Assembly (NCBI GenBank): GCA_037349315.1
Contig: JBAIAC010000001.1
Coordinates: 3,906,001 to 3,970,000 of the forward strand
From: Chelydra serpentina
Taxonomy: Eukaryota; Chordata; Testudines; Chelydridae
Length of the DNA: 64,000 nt
Direction: 5' to 3'
Positions within the stretch are counted from its first letter, which is position 1, and the number at the start of each line of letters is the position of its first letter. Positions 1 through 10,132 of this stretch are shown here, piece after piece. Position numbers and translations under genes: made by a program. The notes beneath the pieces were generated by a model. It did not search any database. It saw only the letters and a list, made by a program, of their open reading frames with translations, and was not told where the DNA came from.

Positions 1-775
1 TCTGAATTAAGTAAATTGTATCGGAAAATTGGGAACACTAAAAGGCAGGCCTTGTTTGGAAAATCTGGCCTTAAAGTATATCATTACTTTTTCAGCAGAG
101 GCCTCATCCTATACACTGTTGAGAGTCTCATGCAAGATGCTAAGTGTCTTAATTACCACTGAATTTGGGAGCTGTCAGTACATCTCCAAGATCAGCCCAA
201 AGCATAGTTTCATAACAAGCAAATGAATAATCTATGCTAAAATCATATAGCTTTTGGAACATACAGTAAATAATAATACAAGATAAGGAGAAGGAAGAAA
301 GATAAACCAGAAACCTGGAATTTGAAAAAGGAAACCCAAGATACAGAGGGAGAAATAGAGGAGTCATATAGTAGGTTTTCAACAATGGAGATTAAATAAT
401 ATACCTTCGAAGTGTACATAAATTAAGGATGTTGTGCCATCTAGCTGTTTTAGTTATGTAGATAAACCACAGACCATTTAAGAATGCTCTTGTGGAATAC
501 ATCACAAGAATTCCCTGACTGAATGAATTATAGCCTTATTATTTACTGCTGCGATGTATGTTATTTCTTAGGAAAATTTTTTAAACCTTCTAGATTCTGT
601 TTTATTCTTAGCAGAATCTTGGCATGAACCTTTACATTGGAGTTAGAAGAGGAACCATAAAAGACCTTAAACAGTCCTCTGAATAATGACTATTGTTTAC
701 TTCCTGAAGTCAACTTGTATTAAACCAACTGCAACTGGAATGTAAGAAAGGTTTCACTAGCTAACACACTAAGGA
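1..775. other. Intron sequence, nothing recognised
   Basis: AT-rich single-copy-looking DNA of the intron downstream of the neurexin exon. Short open frames at 29-226 and 149-385 overlap on opposite strands and show no domain or composition suggesting a gene. I saw no repeat signature. Confidence 0.5.
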
Positions 776-945
776 ATGGATGTGTCTACACCACAGTTAA
801 ACATCCATTGCTGGCCCATGTCAGTTGATTTGGGTGTGGTCTCAGAGCCTGCACCGCAGTTTTATAGTTCTGCAGTCCAGCCCGAGTCAGCTGACATGGG
901 CCAGCCGCAAGTGTTAGTTGCAATGTAGACATGCCCTGTGTGACT
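776..945. mobile_element. MITE-like element with long inverted repeats
   Basis: The left side reads GTGTCTACACCACAGTTAAAC, then CTGGCCCATGTCAGTTGA. The right side reads TCAGCTGACATGGGCCAGC, then TGCAATGTAGACATGCC, its inverted counterpart. The same TGTCTACA...TGTAGACA termini and GGCCCATGTCAG core recur at 10841-11096, so this is one non-autonomous DNA transposon family. No coding capacity is seen. The superfamily is not assigned, and this copy is diverged at both ends. Confidence 0.6.
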
Positions 946-1129
946 TAATTTTACTGCAGAGTTAGGGGCAGCTGATGTTTTTATTACTAACAGTAAGAGT
1001 AATTATTAACCCTAATTACTCACATTGATTTCAATGGCCACTACTCAAATATTTCCACTTTTGCTAGTATACAATTAGAATTGAGTGGAATTTTTTCAGC
1101 AAATAGTAAGTTTGCTGAAAAATACATTT

Positions 1130-1432
1130 TTTAGGACAACAAATCTATTCACGAATTCAGGTTGCATTTGGTGAATAGTTTCAGCTGAAAAAGTCCTGAA
1201 AATACAAATATTTCAGAAATGTTGCAATGGTTTGTTTAGAAAATGTCAAAAGAGTTTCAAATTCACAGTCAAATATTTTGTTTGACCTAAACAATTTTTT
1301 CTGGTTTTTCATTTCTGCAAGAAAAAACTAAAAAATTCAATTTCACTTCAAAACAAAGCAATTTTCTTTTCAGTTTTTTTCTGTTCAGCTACCAAACAGA
1401 AAACAAATCAATGATTTTTTTAGCTCCACATA
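1130..1432. repeat. AT-rich degenerate hAT-like MITE relic
   Basis: The stretch is rich in runs such as TTTCAGCTGAAAAAGTCC and GAAAATGTCAAAAG, with TTTTGTTTGACC and TTCTGTTCAGC in opposite orientation. It resembles, in degraded form, the AGCTGGTCAAAATTT family seen at 45286-45610, 34895-35660 and 58485-59180. No clear terminal repeat or target duplication was found. It may be only low-complexity AT-rich DNA. Confidence 0.35.
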
Positions 1433-1965
1433 TAATATCATGTTTTGAGCATGATTCATTAGCTGGCATATTAATTATGCAGAGCTTCACTGACTTCATT
1501 GGAAGGGTTGGGTTGTTTCTATGGGCACAGTATTCACTTTTACCATGCAGGAGATTACTTAGAATTTGCTAGTGTGTTGTGATTTTTGTTGCTGTTGTTT
1601 TTTTACACTTGCAATTTGCCACTTCAGCTCCTTCTACAAATATGATGATGTAAGTGATTATCAGGAGTACAGGGCGCTCTGTTTGGTGGTTTATTTTTGT
1701 TGTTTTTACTGTTTTTTGCAAGTACACGATACATTGATTTGCAAGATTTAGTACTTGATTACCCAGTAAATGTTCACATAACATACTGTTCTCTGGAAAT
1801 CATTTGTGTTTTGAGTTTTAATACCTGACAATAATGATTCGTTATACCTCCATTATTTAGCTGATGATGTGCAACTTAAACAGTAAAAAAACCATATAAT
1901 TACAACTCTCAAATCTTCCTGATGTTTTTAAACAGAAAAAAGAAAAGAAGAAGAAGCTATTTTAA
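1433..1965. other. Intron sequence near the neurexin donor
   Basis: Plain AT-rich intron. A GAAAAAAGAAAAGAAGAAGAAG run at about 1936-1957 gives a pyrimidine-rich stretch just downstream of the neurexin donor on the transcribed strand. I saw no other element. Confidence 0.4.
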
Positions 1966-1974
1966 GAAATTTAC
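1966..1974 (-). promoter_or_regulatory. Splice donor of the neurexin exon
   Basis: On the minus strand the exon ends TCAG and is followed by GTAAATTTC, a good U2-type donor with GT at 1974-1973. The codon interrupted here is a glycine codon whose first base is in this exon. Translation past this point loses neurexin similarity, which confirms the boundary. Confidence 0.85.
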
Positions 1975-2413
1975 CTGACCGTCCATCCCGCTGAAAGTCC
2001 ACATGGTACCACTCTCCATCATTCACCTTCTTTTGCAAGGCTTTTATTTTAATAGTACCTGATCCCATGTCTAACAGCAGGTAAAGGTAACCATCAAGCA
2101 TCTCAATGGCAAAAAAGTCAACCTTTATCATTTGTGGGTGTTTGGCATCTTTCTGATGCCTTGGTTTTCCATGACTGAAAAGAATCAGCCCGTTTGGCTC
2201 AGTTGTGCGAAAGTCAAATGATATTGACCCTGTTTTCTTGGCATTCCACTTTGGCAAAGAGATGAAAGACTCTGGTGTTTCAAATGTGATTGGATCCAAG
2301 GTTGCAACGTTCTCACATTTAAATGCTACAATTCCATGAATCTTCATTTTAGGGTCTCCTTGCTTGGCAAGTCGAGATAACTCCAGTCTGACATCGTTAT
2401 TTTTATATACAAC
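1975..2413 (-). CDS. NRXN1: Internal exon of alpha-neurexin-1 (LNS2 end / LNS3)
   Basis: Neurexins are presynaptic single-pass adhesion receptors; alpha forms carry six LNS (laminin-G-like) domains and bind neuroligins, LRRTMs and other partners. Reading right to left, the exon opens in phase 0 with [15 protein letters not shown], the last strands of LNS2. It passes through [13 protein letters not shown] at the LNS2-LNS3 boundary and then most of LNS3, including [48 protein letters not shown] and [15 protein letters not shown]. It holds 146 full codons plus one base, so it ends in phase 1. There are no stops or frameshifts. From memory it is nearly identical to vertebrate NRXN1, and the [11 protein letters not shown] and [11 protein letters not shown] stretches favour NRXN1 over NRXN3. 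NRXN2 is less well excluded. The acceptor AG is at 2414-2415 and the donor GT at 1973-1974. No other neurexin exon was seen, so the flanking DNA is intronic. Confidence 0.92.
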
Positions 2414-2440
2414 CTGCAAACAAAGCACAGAGGTTACAAT
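2414..2440 (-). promoter_or_regulatory. Splice acceptor and pyrimidine tract of the neurexin exon
   Basis: On the minus strand a T/C-rich tract, CTCTGTGCTTTGTTTGCAG, ends in AG at 2415-2414 directly before the first exon codon GTT. It is a standard U2-type acceptor, and it fixes the exon start because the known neurexin protein sequence begins exactly there. The open frame upstream is intronic. Confidence 0.85.
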
Positions 2441-2536
2441 GGTAGAATTAACTGTAATAACCAATCAAAGATAACCCTCAACAGGTTCTAGTATGTCAGT
2501 CGCTATTTAATATATGAGAATGTACAAATATATACA

Positions 2537-3497
2537 TCATAGAAATGTAGGGCTGGAAGAGACCTTGAGAAGTCATATAGTCCAGCCATTGCACTGAGGG
2601 AGGACCAAGTATACCTAGACCATCCCTAATAGGTGTTTGGCTAACCTGTTCTCAAACACCTCCAATGATGGGGATTCCGAAATCACCCCTGGAAGCCTAT
2701 TTAGGGTTTAGCTATCCTTATTGTTAGAAAGTTTTCCCTTAAACCTAACCTATATCTTCCTAGCTTTAAATTAAATAGATTACTTCTTGTCCCACCTGCA
2801 TTGGACATGGAGAACAACTGATCATAGTTCTCTTTGTAACAGCCATCGACATATCTGAAGACTTATCAGGTTTCCCCTGTCTTTTCTCAAGACTAAATAT
2901 GCCCAGGGTTTTTTTTTTATTTCTTTTTTTTATTATTTCTTCATTGGTCAGGTTTTTGAAACCTTTTATCAGTTTAGTTGCTCTCCACTGGACTCTCTCC
3001 AATTCTTTCTAACAATGTGGCACTCAAAACTGGGACACAGTACTCCAGCTGAGGCCTCAACCGTGCTGATAGAGCAAGATAATTACCTTCCGCATCTTAC
3101 ATATGTCAACTCCTGTTAACACACCCCAGAGAGATATCAGCCTTTTTCACAACTGCATCACATTGTTGGCTTATATTCAATATGATTCACTATAATCCCA
3201 GATCCTTTTCAGCAGTATTACTGCTTAGCCAATTATTCCTCATTTTGTATTTGTGCGTTTGATTTTACCTTCCTACATGCAGTACTTTAAACTTGTCTAT
3301 TGAATTACATGTTGTTGATATCAGACCAATTCTCAGATTTGTCAAGGTTGTTTTGAATTCCCATCCTCTTTTCCAAAGTGTTAGTAACTCCTCCCAGGTT
3401 GGCATCATCTGCAAATTTTATAAGCCTACGCTCCACTCCATTATCAAAATTTAAAAAGTACTGGACCCAGGAAAGACCCCTGAGGAATCCACTAGAT
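2537..3497 (-). mobile_element. CR1 LINE copy A, 3' part (minus strand)
   Basis: The left edge TCATAGAAATGTAGGGCTGG, followed by AGAGACCTTGAGAAGTCAT, is the reverse complement of the CR1 3' end. Moving right, the minus strand encodes remnants of the C-terminal end of the reverse transcriptase protein, for example [15 protein letters not shown] at about 2960-3002, with many frameshifts. The copy continues to a point near 3497 where a plus-strand CR1 (copy B) interrupts it. It resumes at 4817, so A is older than B. Confidence 0.85.
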
Positions 3498-4730
3498 GAA
3501 CAGGTCCTCAAGGAATCAATTCTGAACCACTTAAAGGAGGGGAAAGTGATCAGGAACAGTCAGCATGGATTCACCAAGGGCAAGTCATGCCTGACTAACC
3601 TAATTGCCTTCTATGATGAGATAACTGGCTCTGTGGATGAGGGGAAAGCAGTGGATGTGCTATTTCTTGACTTTAGCAAAGCTTTTGATACAGTCTCGCA
3701 CAGCGTTCTTGCCAGCAAGCTAAAGAAGTATGGGCTAGATGAATGGACGGTAAGGTGGATAGAAAACTGGCTGGATGGTCGTGCTCAACGGGTAGTGATC
3801 AATGGCTCCATGTCTAGTTGGCAGCCGGTATCAAGTGGAGTGCCCCAAGGGTCGGTGCTGGGGCCGGTTTTGTTCAATATCTTCATCAATGACCTGGAGG
3901 ATGGTGTGGACTGTACCCTTAGCAAGTTTGCAGATGACACTAAACTGGGAGGAGTGGTTGATACGCTGGAGGGTAGGGATAGGATACAGAGGGACCTAGA
4001 CAAATTAGAGGATTGGGCCAAAAGAAATCTGATGAGGTTCAACAAGGACAAGTGCAGAGTCCTGCACTTAGGACGGAAGAATCCCATGCACTGCTACAGA
4101 CTAGGGACCGAATGGCTGGGCAGCAGTTCTGCAGAAAAGGACCTAGGGGTTACAGTGGACGAAAAGCTGAATATGAGTCAACAGTGTGCCCTTGTTGCCA
4201 TGAAGGCTAACGGCATTTTGGGCTGTATAAGTAGGGGCATTTCCAGCAGATCGAGGGACGTGATTATTCCCCTCTATTCGGCACTGGTGAGGCCTCATTT
4301 GGAGTACTGTGTCCAGTTTTGGGCCCCACACTACAAAAAGGATGTGGATAAATTGGAAAGAGTCCAATGGAGGGCAACAAAAGTGATTAGGGGGCTGGAG
4401 CACATGACTTATGAGGAGAGGCTGAGGGAACTGGGATTGTTTAGCCTGCAGAAGAGAAGAGTGAGGGGGGATTTGATAGCTGCTTTCAACTACCTAAAAG
4501 GGGGTTCCAAAGAGGATGGATCTAGACTGTTCTCAGTGGTAGAAGATGACAGAACAAGGAGTAATGGTCTCAAGTTGCAGAGGGGGAGGTTTAGGTTGGA
4601 TATTAGGAACAACTTTTTCACTAGTAGGGTGTTGAAGCACTGGAATGGGTTACCTAGGGAGGTGGTGGAATCTCCTTCCTTAGAGGTTTTTAAGGTCAGG
4701 CTTGACAAAGCCCTGGCTGGGATGATCTAG
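3498..4730 (+). pseudogene. CR1 ORF2 fragment: reverse transcriptase and C-terminus
   Basis: CR1 ORF2 encodes an APE endonuclease and a reverse transcriptase used in target-primed reverse transcription. This 5'-truncated copy keeps about 410 uninterrupted codons. It starts in the RT domain at [17 protein letters not shown], continues through [17 protein letters not shown] and [21 protein letters not shown], and has the catalytic FADD box at 3927-3938. It ends with the conserved CR1 tail peptide at the stop at 4728-4730. The endonuclease and first RT motifs are missing, so it cannot act alone. The open frame extends upstream to an ATG at 3378, but those first 40 codons are antisense sequence of CR1 copy A. 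That start is an accident of the insertion, not a gene start. Confidence 0.85.
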
Positions 4731-4816
4731 TTGGGGTTGGTCCTGCTTTGAGCAGGGGGTTGGACTAGATGACCTCCTGAGGTCCCTTCCAACCCTGAGA
4801 TTCTATGATTCTATGA
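3498..4816 (+). mobile_element. CR1 LINE copy B, nested inside copy A
   Basis: A 5'-truncated CR1 that ends with ATTCTATGATTCTATGAT, the octamer-type CR1 tail, at 4799-4816. Minus-strand CR1 sequence lies on both sides, ending CCACTAGATG at about 3497 and resuming CCCAGTTTGACAGC at about 4819. The two flanks are contiguous in CR1 consensus order, which demonstrates nesting. Its long intact frame and low divergence from copy C make it one of the youngest elements here. Confidence 0.88.
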
Positions 4817-4990
4817 TCCCCCCAGTTTGACAGCTAGCAATTCATAACTACTCTTCGAATATGTACAACCTTTCAAAAAATGCACCCACCTTATTGTCAT
4901 TTCAGACCACATTTCCCTATGTTGCTTGGGAGAATGTCATGTGGGACTATCTGAAAAGCCTTACTTAAAATCAAGATATATCACATCACA
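4817..4990 (-). mobile_element. CR1 LINE copy A, 5' remainder
   Basis: This continues the minus-strand CR1 interrupted at about 3497. CCCAGTTTGACAGC, ATGCACCCACCTTATTGTC and ACCACATTTCCCTATG follow, and it ends at AAATCAAGATATATCACATC. Copy A is 5'-truncated here and meets copy C head to head, with almost no sequence between them. Confidence 0.8.
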
Positions 4991-7209
4991 ACCTAGACAG
5001 CAGTGACCATGAGATGGTTGAGTTCAGGATCCTGACAAAAGGAAGAAAGGAAAGAAGCAAAATACAAACCCTGGATTTCAGAAAAGCAGATGTAGACTCC
5101 CTTAGAGAACTGATAGGCAGGATCCCCTGGGAGGCTAATATGAAGCGGAAAGGGGTCCAGAAGAGTTGGCTGTATTTTAAAGAAGGCTTATTGAGGGCGC
5201 AGGAACAAACCATCCCAAAGTGCGGAAAGAATAGCAAATATGGCAGGCGATTAGCTTGGCTTCACAGTGCATACTTCAGTAAGTTTAAACTCAAAAAGGA
5301 AGCTTACAAGAAGTGGAAATTTGGACACATGACTAAGGAGGAGTATAAAAATATTGCTAGAGTATGCAGGGGTGTCATCAGGAAGGCCAAGGCACAATTG
5401 GAGTTTCAGCTAGCAAGGGATGTGAAGGATAACATGAAGGTTTTCTACAGGTATGTTAGCAACAAGAAGGTCAGGAAAAGTGTGGGACCCTTACTGAATG
5501 GGGGCGGCAATATAGTGACAGATGATGTATAAAAAGCTGAAGTACTCAATGCTTTTTTTGCCTCGGTCTTCACAGACAGCTCCCAGACTGCTGCACTGGG
5601 CAACACAACATGGGAAGGAGGTGAGCAGCTATCAGTGGTGAAAGAACAGGTTAAGGACTATTTAGAAAATCTAGCCACTCACAAGTCTATGGGTCCAGAT
5701 CTAATGACTCCAAAGGTGCTGAGGGAGTTGGCAGATGTGATTGCAGAGCCATTGGCCATTATTTTGGAAAATTAATGGCGATCGGCGGAGGTCCCGAATT
5801 ATTGGCAAAAGGCAAATATATTGCCCATATTTAAAAAAGGGAAGAAAGAGAACCCGGGGAACTACAGACTGGTCAGCCTCACTTCAGTCCCGGGCAAAAT
5901 CATGGAGCAGGTCCTCAAGGAATCTATGTTGAAGCACTTGGAGGACAGGAAGGTGATCAGGAACAGACAACATGGATTCACCAAGGGCAAGTCATGCCTG
6001 GCCAACCTGATTGCCTTCTACTCTGTGGACATGGGGAAAGTGGTGGATGTGATATATGTTGACTTTAGCAAAGCTTTTGATACGGTCTCCCACAGTATTC
6101 TTGCCAGCTAGTTAAAAAAGTATGGATTGGATGAATGGACTATAAGGTGGATAGAAAGCTGGCTAGATTGTCCGGTTCAACGGGTAGCGATCAATGGCTC
6201 GATATCTAGTTGGCAGCCGGTATCAAGAGGAGTGCCCCAGGGGTCTGTCCTGGGACCAGTTTTGTTCAACATCTTTATTAATGTTCAGGACGTTGGTATA
6301 GATTGCACCCTCAGCAAGTTCACTGATGACACTAAGCTGGGGAGAGAGGTAGAGATGCTGGAGGGTAAGGATAGGGTCCAGTGTGACCTAGACAAATTGG
6401 AGGATTGGGCCAAAAGAAATCTGATGAGATTCAACAAGGACAAGAGCAGAGTTCTGCACTTAGGAAGGAAGAATCCCATGCACCGCTACAGGCTGGGGAC
6501 TGACTGGCTAAGCTGCAGTTCTGCAGAAAAGGACCTGGGGATTATAGTGGACGAGAAGCTGGATATGAGTCAACAGTGTGCCCTTGTTGCCAAGAAGGCT
6601 AATGGCATATTGGGCTGCATTTGTAGGAGCATTGCCAGCCGATCGAGGGAAGTGATTATTCCCCTCTATTCAGCACTGGTGAGGCCACACCTGGAGTATT
6701 GCATCCAATTTTGGTAGCCCCACTACAGAAGGGATGTGGACAAATTGGAGAGAGTCCTGCAGAGGGCAACGAAGATTATTAGGGGGCTGGCGCACATGAC
6801 TTACGAGGAGAGGCTGAGGAAACTGGAGTTATTTAGTCTGCTGAAGAGAAGAGTGAGGGGGGATTTGATAGCAGCCTTCAATTACCTGAATGGGGATTCC
6901 AAAGAGAATGGAGCTAGACTGTTCTCAGTGGTGGCAGATGACAGAACAAGAAGCAATGGTCTCAAGTTGCAGTGGGGAAGGTGTAGGTTGGATGTTAGGA
7001 AACACTATTTCACTAGAAGGGTGGTGAAGCACTGGAATGGGTTACCTAGGGATGTGGTGGAATCTCCAACCTTAGAGGTTTTTAAGGCCTGGCTTGACAA
7101 AGCCTTGGGTGGGATGATTTAGTTGGTGTTGATACTGCTTTGAGCAGGGGATTGGACTAGATGACCTCCTGAGGTCTCTTCCAACCCTAATATTCTATGA
7201 TTCTATGAT
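4991..7209 (+). mobile_element. CR1 LINE copy C
   Basis: A plus-strand CR1 of about 2.2 kb, truncated at its 5' end within the endonuclease domain. It ends in ATTCTATGATTCTATGATG at 7191-7209. It is closely similar to copy B over their shared length but carries nonsense changes. It is the longest LINE copy in the window. Confidence 0.9.
4996..7122 (+). pseudogene. CR1 ORF2 fragment with four in-frame stops
   Basis: One frame runs from the last part of the APE endonuclease (SDH at 5002-5010) through the linker (RKADVDSLRELIGRIPW, TIPKCGK) and the RT domain ([34 protein letters not shown]) to the C-terminal CR1 peptide. It has no net frameshift, but stops lie at 5530-5532, 5773-5775, 6109-6111 and 6715-6717. 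The catalytic box reads FTDD at 6319-6330 where copy B has FADD, a further sign of decay. The endonuclease N-terminus and ORF1 are absent. The last stop lies in a small rearranged patch compared with copy B (FW-APHY), and the others look like single-base changes. Confidence 0.85.
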
Positions 7210-8211
7210 GCAGCTTCCCCCTTATCCACTATGCCAGTAACCATGTCAAATAATGAAATTAGGTTGTTTTGGCATTATTTGTTTTTGACAAATTCATCTT
7301 GTCTATTACTTGTAACCTTATTTATATCTATATCGATATAATAAATGAAGTAGATCTTTTCATTGACTAACACTAATGATAGCTTGAATTAAATCAAACA
7401 GCATTGCTCTAAAAATATCCCTACAGTTAATTCAAATAATCTAAAAGAATCTACAAAGAATTTGTGCTATCTGTGGCAAATTAGCTTGTGTGTACTTGAT
7501 TGTTGAATAGCCTTCTGTGTGCAGCCATTTTGCCGATGTTAGTGAAGTATTAGGTTTCTTGCTCCCCAAAGCTCTTTATTACTTTCTTAAATCTTGTACT
7601 CCTGTATACAAAATCTTTCAAGGTCAGATATCACCTTGTAACATTTTTTTCCATAAGTTAACACATTTTTGCCTTCTCCTAGGAATTGGGGATAACAGTA
7701 TCTGTGTTGATCATAAAGCAACACATTTGGTAAGCCAATATCAGAGATAAGACTGAAGCCAGGACAATCACAGACAGTATGACTGGATGCCATGCTGCTG
7801 AATTTCCCCACCATCAAAGTCTGGCTGAAGGTTACTGGATAAAACCACAAGACAGTATTTGTTTTTAATTTAATCAACCTGCATTTCAAGTGCATCTTTT
7901 CCTATCACACATTTGTTGTACTCCCCCCTTCCCCACCCCCGAGAAAAGCTGGCCACATAAGTAATTTCCTAGCACTAAAACCACTGCTATCATACAGTTT
8001 ATCAACATATTCTGGTAGTGGTGTTCTTTCTGTGTTGTGAATAACATGACTGCTGTATATGCAAGTCTCTCCACTAATGGGCATTTGGGATCATGTTAAA
8101 CAATGAAATTAATGAATAATGCACAATAAATGCCTGGCTCTGAAACATCATTAATTGAGAGTCCCAGTAAAGTTGAAATCTCTCTTTAGCTCCCTAAAGT
8201 TTTGTGTTTCT
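7210..8211. other. Intron sequence, nothing recognised
   Basis: AT-rich DNA without a clear repeat or gene. Overlapping short open frames on both strands (7517-7750, 7587-7895, 7886-8074) have no recognisable domain. A C-rich run, CCCCCCTTCCCCACCCCC, lies near 7923-7940. Confidence 0.45.
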
Positions 8212-8515
8212 AAGGGTATGGCTACACTTTGAGATAGGAGTATCATTTCCAACTGAAGGAGACATAGTTGTACTAGCTCTGATTGAGCTAGTGTGCTAAT
8301 AAATAGAGCGTAGTTGTGCTGCTATGAATGGCAGGAGGGGTGATCTGCCTTGAGTGTTTGCCTATTGTCTCGGACAGGTATGTACTTGGCAGCTTGCCCC
8401 TCCTGTTGTTTGTGCTGTTGTGGCTACCCTCTATTTCTAGAGCACTAACTTGACCAGACCTGGTATGGGTGCCTCTCCTCAAGCTGGGAATTATGAGCCC
8501 AGATCAAAGGTAGAC
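8212..8515. mobile_element. MITE-like element, GGTATGGCTACAC termini
   Basis: The left end AAGGGTATGGCTACACTTTG and the right side CAAAGGTAGACACACTGTAG are imperfect inverted repeats. Internal inverted stretches include GCAGGAGGGGTGATCTGCC against GGCAGCTTGCCCCTCCTG. Similar termini occur in the other small inverted-repeat elements of this window. No coding capacity is seen. The boundaries are approximate. Confidence 0.5.
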
Positions 8516-8591
8516 ACACTGTAGATCACACATCTCAGGCGTGGCTGTTGTAAAATAGTGTCCAAATATAAACATATATTACAGATGTGAG

Positions 8592-8676
8592 GGCCAGATC
8601 CTCAGCTGGTATAATCATTGGAACTCCATTAATTTAAATGGAGTAATGACAATTTACACCAGTTGAGGATATGGCC
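8592..8676. repeat. 85-bp imperfect palindrome
   Basis: The left arm GGCCAGATCCTCAGCTGGT pairs with the right arm ACCAGTTGAGGATATGGCC across an AATTTAAATGG-type centre. It belongs to a class of short palindromes carrying 'same number of bases, equal ends' seen elsewhere in the window (for example 37096-37180 and 52325-52405). It is probably an old MITE core. Confidence 0.55.
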
Positions 8677-9074
8677 AGACAGTTTTATAATAACTAATGG
8701 TGGAACATATTCCACCATATTAAAATATAGTCCTAAAAACTAACAATAAATCTCTCCCCGTCTTTCTCACTGGGTACAGTTTTATAAGGTGCTGCTTCTT
8801 CCCATGGGAGCTGAAGGTGCTCTGCCCATCTTAGAATGGGTCCATAGAGAGGAAAAAATAGTCTTTACTATACACATGAAGACATTAAATAGGCCTGAAT
8901 CTTATCTTACCCTAGTGTTAATCAGTGTTAACTCCATTGAAGTTACTAGGCAAACTCCTGAGTGGGCAAATGGGATTGTGGAGAAGGAGTGTGAGAGACT
9001 CCCTTTCTAAGTATTGTTCTATGCTCGGTACTGTGATGGTCAGTGATGGAACAGTGGCTGTGTCCTGCAACAGA

Positions 9075-9250
9075 TCATAGAATCTCAGGGTTGGAAGGGA
9101 CCTTAGGAGGTCATCTAGTCCAACCCCCTGCTCAAAGCAGGACCAATCCCCAATTTTTGCCCCAAATCCCTAAATGGCCCCCTCAAGGATTGAACTCGCA
9201 ATCCTGGGTTTAGCAGGCCAATGCTCAACCCACTGAGCTATTCCCCCCCG
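9075..9250 (-). mobile_element. Cry-type tRNA-derived SINE, copy 1
   Basis: On the minus strand it begins GGGGGGAATAGCTCAGTGGG, a tRNA-like A box, then a B-box-like segment, and ends with a CR1-type tail reverse-complementary to TCATAGAATCTCAGGGTTGG. The tRNA-like head joined to a CR1-derived 3' end is the known layout of cryptodiran turtle Cry SINEs, which are mobilised by CR1 machinery. It is not a working tRNA gene. Confidence 0.85.
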
Positions 9251-9264
9251 ATGTGACATGATTT

Positions 9265-10130
9265 ATTTCCCACCAGAAGGGAATTCCTCTGTATGAAGTG
9301 CAAGCTGGTGGTTGCGCTGGAAGAAAATATTTGTGCTCTGGAAGGACAAGTACAGACTATCAGACTGCAGACTATCAGAGAGCTTGAGGAACTCTTGCAC
9401 AAGCAGAAAGAGCAAGCATTACCATGCCAGATTCAAGTGAGAAAAGAACTGTCCACCGAGGAACCAGAGAGCATGGGCACCAAAGACGAGGCTGGCAGTT
9501 CATAGCCACCAGAGGCAAGAGGAGGAAAAGTATCCAATTGTTATATTCTTAGTGTGAAAACAGCCCAAAATATCTCTTGTTGTTTGCAGTGTTGTAGCCA
9601 TTTTGGTTCCAGGATATTAGATACACCAGGTGGGTGAGGTAATATTTTTATTGGACCAACTTCTGTTACCTTAAGATATTACCTTGCCTACCTTGTCTCA
9701 AAAATATCTGTGAAGATTCACTGGTCCAATGAAATGGAGAGCTGTATGGCACACACCTGCGGAAGGATGCTTAGCATGCCCACAAAGAGATCTCCAACTA
9801 TCCAAGACAGAAAGACTGTCCTTGCTGGGAATTCTATTGTAAGAAGAATTGAAACAACACTTTGCAAGGGGACACCAGGGTGATATGCTGTCTTCCTGAA
9901 GCCAAGGCATGAAATGTGACACTCAGATTGGAAGTTGATGGGAAAAGATCCACTGGAGATGGTACATATTGGAATTAATGGCACTGTTTCACAAGATACT
10001 TCACAGATTTTAGATGGCTTAAGGGAACTCTGAGGGATGCAGCAGGTCCAAGTGATCTTCTTGGAGCTTCTTTTTGTCCCATGAGCAAAGGAAGACTAAA
10101 GGAAGAAGATTCCGGAAGTGAACCACTGTC
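9265..10130 (+). pseudogene. Relict CR1-type ORF1 (coiled coil and esterase-like part)
   Basis: An open frame at 9293-9505 reads MKCKLVVALEENICALEGQ, then QTIRLQTIRELEELLHKQKE. This is the leucine-rich coiled coil with a nearby cysteine that opens CR1-family ORF1 proteins. Further right, broken frames give LAGNSIVRRIE (about 9823-9855) and MVHIGINGT (about 9960-9986), matching the GDSIVRR and HVGTND blocks of the CR1 ORF1 SGNH/esterase domain. In CR1 the ORF1 protein binds RNA as a chaperone. Stops and frameshifts are present, and a Penelope-type tail fragment interrupts the relic at about 9587-9712. Assignment rests on motif recognition only. Confidence 0.6.
9587..9712 (-). mobile_element. 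Fragment of a Penelope-type or similar tail repeat
   Basis: GTGTTGTAGCCATTTTGGTT, then ATTAGATACACCAGGTGGGTGAGGT and TTATTGGACCAACTTCTGTT, form a repeat signature familiar in turtle genomes. The opening GTAGCCATTTTGGT resembles the GTAGCCATGTTAGTCTGG end of the Penelope insertion at 60209. The orientation is inferred from that resemblance. Confidence 0.5.
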
Positions 10131-10132
10131 TA

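Noticed and set aside
1928..2464. 178-codon frame as a complete gene
   Set aside because: The first and last codons lie outside the splice sites; only 1975-2413 is neurexin, and the ends are intronic read-through.
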